Below, piece after piece: positions 60,004-64,000 of a DNA stretch of 64,000 nucleotides. The number at the start of each line of letters is the position of its first letter. Position 1 is the first letter of the stretch. The DNA is from Microbispora siamensis (lineage in GTDB: Bacteria > Actinomycetota > Actinomycetes > Streptosporangiales > Streptosporangiaceae): positions 124,001-188,000 of the forward strand of contig NZ_BOOF01000006.1 in the NCBI RefSeq assembly GCF_016863095.1, written 5' to 3'. Below the pieces are notes generated by a model that worked only from the letters and a program-made list of their open reading frames with translations, ran no database searches and was not told the DNA's origin. The position numbers and the translations under genes were made by a program.

Positions 60004-60375
60004 TCAGCGGCCCTCGTGGCGCTCCCGGGCGGCGACGACCTCGGGCATGCGCTCCTCCGTCCAGGCGATGAGGGGAAGCAGGCGCTCGGCGGCCTCACGG
60101 CCGAGCGGGGTGAGGCTGTACTCGACCCGCGGCGGGATCGTGTGCTCGGCCTCCCGCAGCACCATGCCGTCGCGTTCCAGCGCCTGGAGGGTCTGGGACA
60201 GCATCTTCTCGCTCACCCCGTCCACGCGGCGGCGCAGGGCGTTGAAGCGGTAGGGCCCTTCGTACAGGGCCGCCAGCGCCAGGATCGCCCACCGGCCGGT
60301 GATCGTCTCCAGCACGGTGCGCGAGGTGCACTTCCGCGAGAAGACGTCGGCGACGAGGTCCTCGAACTCCTCCAT
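60004..60375 (-). CDS. HxlR family regulator
   Basis: 123 residues from the ATG at 60375 (MEEFEDLVADVFSRKCTSRTVLETITGRWAILALAAL). The single winged helix (about 25-100: YRFNALRRRVDGVSEKMLSQTLQALERDGMV) is the HxlR/MarR-like fold. The conserved Cys14 near the N-terminus is the redox or electrophile sensor in QorR/HypR-type members. It is divergent from an NmrA/QorB-like gene with a clear inverted repeat between them, so it likely represses that gene and is inactivated by quinones or aldehydes. The MBL-fold gene follows and may be in the same unit. Confidence 0.92.
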   Translation of the reverse strand: MEEFEDLVADVFSRKCTSRTVLETITGRWAILALAALYEGPYRFNALRRRVDGVSEKMLSQTLQALERDGMVLREAEHTIPPRVEYSLTPLGREAAERLLPLIAWTEERMPEVVAARERHEGR

Positions 60376-60397
60376 GGCCGCCAGCTTACGCTCTCGA

Positions 60398-60420
60398 AGT
60401 ACTTTCTGATAGAAAGCACT
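60398..60420. promoter_or_regulatory. HxlR operator
   Basis: Arms AGTACTTTC (60398-60406) and GAAAGCACT (60412-60420) match at 8 of 9 positions around the spacer TGATA. A related half-site, CACTAGAAAGCGCT, follows at 60425-60438. The dyad lies 23 bases from the HxlR start and 32 bases from the NmrA-like gene. It is the obvious binding site for the divergent HxlR protein. Confidence 0.7.
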
Positions 60421-60451
60421 AACCACTAGAAAGCGCTGTGGAGGAGAAACC

Positions 60452-61309
60452 ATGATTGTCGTGACCGGAGCCACCGGGCACCTCGGCCGGCTGGTCGTCG
60501 AGGACCTCGCCGCGCGCGTCCCCGCCTCGCGGATCGTCGCGGCGGTGCGCAGCCCGGAGAAGGCGGCCGACCTGGCCGAGCGGGGCGTCCAGGTGCGCGA
60601 GGCGGACTACGACCGCCCCGCCACCCTGGAAGCGGCGTTGGAAGGCGCCACCAGGGTCCTGCTCGTGTCCGGCACCGATCCCGGCCGGCGGGTCGGCCAG
60701 CACAAGGCCGTGGTGGACGCCGCCCGGGCGGCCGGCGTCGAGCTGCTCGCCTACACGAGCATCCCGCGCGCCGACACCACCCCGCTGGGCCTCGCGCCCG
60801 ACCACAAGGCGACCGAGGAGTACATCCGCGCGAGCGGGCTGCCCTTCGCCTTCCTGCGCAACGGCTGGTATCACGAGAACTACGTCGCGGCGGCCCGGCA
60901 GGGCGCGCAGAGCGGCGTCATCCCCGGCAGCGCCCGCGACGGCCGCGTCGCCTCGGCGGCGCGCGCCGACTTCGCCGCCGCCGCGGCCGCCGTCCTGGCG
61001 GGCGAAGGGCACCGCAACGCGGTGTACGAGCTGACGGGCGACGTCGCCTGGAGCATGCCCGAGCTGGCCGCCGTGGTCTCCGAACTGTCCGGTACGCCGG
61101 TCGAGTATCGGGACCTGCCCGTCGCCGAGTACGCCAAGGCGCTGGAGGCGGGCGGCCTGCCCGGACCGGTCGCGGCCCTGTTCGCCCAGATCGACGCCGG
61201 CATCGCCGACGGCTGGCTCGGCGAAACCCCCGGCGACCTGTCCCGCCTCATCGGCCGCCCGACCACCCCGCTGCGCGACACCCTCGCCGAGGCCCTGAAG
61301 AACGGGTGA
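60452..61309 (+). CDS. NmrA/QorB-like NAD(P)H oxidoreductase
   Basis: 285 residues. It is an atypical SDR with N-terminal MIVVTGATGHLGRLVVEDLAAR (the GxxGxxG dinucleotide site), ASRIVAAVRSPEKAADLAERGVQVREADYDRP, and LPFAFLRNGWYHENYV. The layout is that of QorB (NADPH:quinone reductase 2) and NmrA-like sensors. The ATG follows GGAGGAGAAACC. It is divergent from HxlR with an operator-like dyad, the same pairing as the known QorR-QorB regulation. It probably reduces quinones or binds NADPH as a sensor. Confidence 0.92.
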   Translation: MIVVTGATGHLGRLVVEDLAARVPASRIVAAVRSPEKAADLAERGVQVREADYDRPATLEAALEGATRVLLVSGTDPGRRVGQHKAVVDAARAAGVELLAYTSIPRADTTPLGLAPDHKATEEYIRASGLPFAFLRNGWYHENYVAAARQGAQSGVIPGSARDGRVASAARADFAAAAAAVLAGEGHRNAVYELTGDVAWSMPELAAVVSELSGTPVEYRDLPVAEYAKALEAGGLPGPVAALFAQIDAGIADGWLGETPGDLSRLIGRPTTPLRDTLAEALKNG

Positions 61310-64000
61310 TCACACGCGGTCGAGCAGGGCCAGGATCGGCTTCTCGTACAGGGCCGCCCCTGAACGGCGGACGAGAGCGAGCGCGGCGCGCAGGCGGCGG
61401 CCCGCGGCCTCGCGGTCGTCTCGCGCGAGCGCCAGGCGGGCCAGGCACAGGTCGGTCACCGACCAGCCGAGCAGGCGGCCCTGATGCGGCAGGAGCAGGT
61501 CGTGCAGCGCCGCCGCCGCGGCCGTGTCGCCCAGGGCCAGGCACGCCTCGCTCAGCAGGTCGGGGACGAACCGGTAGGCGAGATCTCCTCGCATCCCGGC
61601 GAAGCCGTCGCGGGCCAGACCTGCGAGGATCTCGGCGGCCTCGTCCCTCCTGCCGAGGTCGAGCAGGGCCGCGCAGCGCAGCACCAGCCATCCGGGCTGG
61701 CCGGGCCGCCGCGCCAGCGCCTCCTCGGCCGGCGTCAGCGCCGCCGCCGCGTCACCCCGCGTCCGCGCCGCCAGGCAGCGGAAGACGTCGGCCCGGCTCT
61801 CGGCGTGGTCGCGGCCGAACGCGCCCTCAGGATGGAGCCGGGCCGACTCCTCCGCCTCCGCCACGGCGCGGCCGGGGTCGCCGCGGAGATAGGCGTGGAT
61901 CGCCGACAGCCAGGCGGTGAGGCTGAGCAGGGCGGGCTGCCTGATCCTGCGCGCGGTGTCCGACAGCCACGTCAGCAGCAGGTCCGCCCGCTCCAGCTCG
62001 CCCTGTTTGACCAGCTCGACGTGCTCGGCCTCCCGGGCCAGCCATTCGGCCACCAGGTCGCCGGTCCGGCGGGCCACCTCGGTCATCTCGTCGATGGCCG
62101 CCTGCCGCTCGGCGTGCCCGGCGACTCCCCGGGAGAGGATCTCGTACGCGCTGAGCGCCCGCAGCAGCGACCCGTCGTCCCCGTGCAGGCGGGCCTCCCG
62201 TACGGCCTCGGCCGCGAGCGCGCAGCTCTCCTCGACCGGCCGGGTGAAACAGCCCGTGACGGCGAAGGCCGCCAGGAGCTGCGACCGCCAGGGCGAGCCC
62301 TCCCCCTGGCTCCGCAGCGCCCGCTCGATCCGCCCGGTCAGCGCGCCGCCCGCGGCCCACTCCTCGTACATCGCCCACGACAGCGGGTCGGAGAACCCGA
62401 GCGCGGCGCGGGCCAGCCGGTCGTCGTCCCCGAGAGCGTCGGCGATCTCGGCCGCCTCCTCCAGCGAGGCGTGGACCTGCGTGCTCATCCCGGCCGCCGA
62501 CTGCGCCTCGGCGAGGCCGAGCAGCAGGTCGCACCGCAGCTCCCGGCTCTCCCTGGCGGCGGTCACCGGAAGCTGGCCGGTGAGGGCGACGGCATGCCCC
62601 AGGTGCTCGACCGCGTCCTCGTACGCGAACTGGGCCATGGCGTGAGCGGCCGCCTGCCGGGCGTACTCGATCGCCTTGGCCGCCATGCCGGAGATGACCA
62701 GGCCCTCGCGGTAGTGGTGCGCCAGCTCGGCCAGATGCGTGCCGCGCCGCTCGAGCACGGCCGCGATGCCGGCGTGCAGGCGCCGCCTGCGCAGCGGGGC
62801 GAGGCCGTCGCGCAGCACGTCGCGGACGATGTCGTGGGCGAACCGGTAGACCATGTCGTGCTCGGTGAGCAGGCGCGCCCGGACGGCCGCGTCGAGCACC
62901 TCGAGCACCTCGTCGCGCGGCACGTCCATCACGTCGTGCACCACGTCGAGCAGCACGTCCAGCGGGGCGTCACGGCCCAGCAGCGCCGCCGCCGACAGGA
63001 CGCCCGGCGCGCCCGGCGGCATCGCCGCCATCCTGCCGCGCAGCACGTCCGCGACCGCGCCCGGCACCTCGCCGCCGTCCAGGTGGACCAGTTCGCCCAG
63101 GAAGAAGGGGTTGCCGCCGGTCCGCCTGGCCACCTCGGCCGCGCGCGTCGCGTCCGCGCCCGCCCGCCGCAGATACTCGGCGATGGCGTCCTCGCGGAGG
63201 CCGCCCAGCGTGAGCCGCTCGACCTGCGGGAGCCGTACGAGCGTGGCGAGCGTGCGGGCCAGCGGCCCGCCCACCTCCGTGTCGCGGTACGTCGCGATCA
63301 CGGTCAGCTCCGGGCACGCCCGCGTGGTGGCGAGGAACTCCAGCAGGCGCAGGGACGAGGCGTCGGCCCACTGGAGGTCGTCGAGGACGACGAGCACCCT
63401 GCCGTGCGCCGCCGCGTGCTCGGCGAGGAGCCGGGCGAACGCCTCGTACAGCGCGAACTCCCCGGTCGCGCCGAGCATCTCGGCCAGTTCGCCGTGCCGT
63501 CCGGTGAGCTGCCGTACGGCCTGGGCCCAGGGCCAGAACGGCGGCGCGCCCGTGCCGTCCCAGCAGCGGCCGAAGACCGCGACCGGCGCGCGCGCCGCGG
63601 CGTCCTCCGCCAGGCTGGTCTTGCCGATGCCCGGCTCGCCCGCCACGAGCACGATCCGCGGGCCGCCCGCGGTGACGGCGCGGCGCAGGACCCGTGATTC
63701 GGCCGCCCGCCCGACGAGCGCGCACTCCCGCTGTCCGGCGTCCACCGTGTCCGCCCCGGCGGCGGAAGCGAGGCCGTGGGAGGTCGCGGGCGGGGGCGTC
63801 AGCGCGGGGTCCTGCTCCAGGATCCGCCGCTCCAGCTCACGGGAGCGCGGATCGGGGTCCAGGCCGAGTTCGCCGACGAGCAGCCGGCGGCCCTCGGTGA
63901 GCAGGGCGAGCGCGTCCGCCTGGCGGCCGGCCTGGTAGAGGGCGTGCGCGCCGAGCCTGCGCAGCCGCTCGCGCAGGGGATGCGCCGCCACGAGCCTCGT
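61310..64000 (-). CDS. large BTAD-AAA-TPR transcriptional regulator (partial, 5' end outside)
   Basis: About 897 residues are visible; the frame is open to the right edge. The first part (to about residue 62) is the end of a bacterial transcriptional activation domain (ALYQAGRQADALALLTEGRRLLVGELGLDPDPRSRELERRILEQDPAL), as in SARP regulators. Then an AAA/STAND ATPase follows (about 85-400: Walker A VAGEPGIGKTS, Walker B VLVVLDDLQWADASSLRLLEF), and TPR-like helical repeats to the end (about 420-890). No C-terminal LuxR HTH is present. The missing N-terminus should hold a winged helix. Such AfsR/LAL-like proteins activate secondary metabolism or development genes. It ends next to the NmrA-like gene, convergent with it. 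Confidence 0.9.
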   Translation of the reverse strand, partial: TRLVAAHPLRERLRRLGAHALYQAGRQADALALLTEGRRLLVGELGLDPDPRSRELERRILEQDPALTPPPATSHGLASAAGADTVDAGQRECALVGRAAESRVLRRAVTAGGPRIVLVAGEPGIGKTSLAEDAAARAPVAVFGRCWDGTGAPPFWPWAQAVRQLTGRHGELAEMLGATGEFALYEAFARLLAEHAAAHGRVLVVLDDLQWADASSLRLLEFLATTRACPELTVIATYRDTEVGGPLARTLATLVRLPQVERLTLGGLREDAIAEYLRRAGADATRAAEVARRTGGNPFFLGELVHLDGGEVPGAVADVLRGRMAAMPPGAPGVLSAAALLGRDAPLDVLLDVVHDVMDVPRDEVLEVLDAAVRARLLTEHDMVYRFAHDIVRDVLRDGLAPLRRRRLHAGIAAVLERRGTHLAELAHHYREGLVISGMAAKAIEYARQAAAHAMAQFAYEDAVEHLGHAVALTGQLPVTAARESRELRCDLLLGLAEAQSAAGMSTQVHASLEEAAEIADALGDDDRLARAALGFSDPLSWAMYEEWAAGGALTGRIERALRSQGEGSPWRSQLLAAFAVTGCFTRPVEESCALAAEAVREARLHGDDGSLLRALSAYEILSRGVAGHAERQAAIDEMTEVARRTGDLVAEWLAREAEHVELVKQGELERADLLLTWLSDTARRIRQPALLSLTAWLSAIHAYLRGDPGRAVAEAEESARLHPEGAFGRDHAESRADVFRCLAARTRGDAAAALTPAEEALARRPGQPGWLVLRCAALLDLGRRDEAAEILAGLARDGFAGMRGDLAYRFVPDLLSEACLALGDTAAAAALHDLLLPHQGRLLGWSVTDLCLARLALARDDREAAGRRLRAALALVRRSGAALYEKPILALLDRV

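Overview
The window reads as chromosomal DNA of a high-GC actinomycete. Almost every gene has GC-saturated third codon positions, GTG and TTG starts are frequent, and the gene content (SapA-like spore-associated protein, treS and treXYZ, nrtL-lysA-hom, a BTAD/AAA transcriptional regulator, many TetR/PadR/HxlR/MerR regulator pairs) fits a spore-forming filamentous actinomycete. My guess is the Streptosporangiales (Nonomuraea, Streptosporangium or Microbispora type); this is an inference from style and gene order, not a measured placement. I saw no rRNA, tRNA, CRISPR array, insertion sequence or replication origin.

Layout. 0-4.2 kb: a small GntR regulator, then a cell-surface locus of one DUF916-like membrane-anchored protein, two short secreted WxL-like proteins read divergently, and a secreted seven-bladed Vgb-type propeller. 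4.2-9.5 kb: hom and lysA (aspartate-family amino acids), the ArgS-related nrtL, and a TetR regulator facing a quinone oxidoreductase across three operator-like repeats. 9.5-15.5 kb: a coiled-coil glycosyltransferase facing an asparagine-synthase-like enzyme, then treS. 15.5-24.2 kb: a PadR/ABC/FtsX efflux operon facing a sugar-uptake operon with two lipoprotein binding proteins and two permeases, one permease carrying a large inserted extracellular domain. 24.4-29.2 kb: ung, a His-rich small protein, a MerR/deacetylase pair and a TetR/MFS pair.

29.2-33 kb is accessory and decaying. It holds a short ribbon-helix-helix repressor gene, a broken VOC gene, an intact VOC-MFS operon under repeated operator sites, and a run of pseudogenes (TetR, alpha/beta hydrolase, aldo/keto reductase). 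33-39.9 kb: MOSC and TetR genes, a flavin/F420 oxidoreductase, a coiled-coil protein, and a resistance-like block of an Erm methyltransferase with a leader peptide and hairpin, an overlapping Nudix gene, and a tandem GNAT protein preceded by a tiny ORF. 40-44 kb: YibE/F membrane protein, SapA-like protein, TetR/MFS pair.

44.8-52.5 kb looks like a defence neighbourhood. It contains a stand-alone HTH-N6 DNA methylase with a specificity-like C-terminus, a MazG-type pyrophosphohydrolase, a divergent NYN-domain gene, and, after a GMC oxidoreductase, an Abi_C abortive-infection gene whose end overlaps that of a DUF262-HNH-RAMA gene (GmrSD-like, predicted to sense modified DNA). 52.6-58.9 kb is the treX-treY-treZ set for making trehalose from glycogen. 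59.2-64 kb has a metallo-beta-lactamase-fold gene, an HxlR/NmrA-like pair with a clear operator, and the C-terminal part of a large SARP/LAL-like ATPase regulator that runs off the right edge.

Two themes run through the window. The first is trehalose and alpha-glucan metabolism: treS, treXYZ and a trehalose-type ABC uptake operon. The second is many small regulator-effector pairs sharing a divergent promoter with visible operators.
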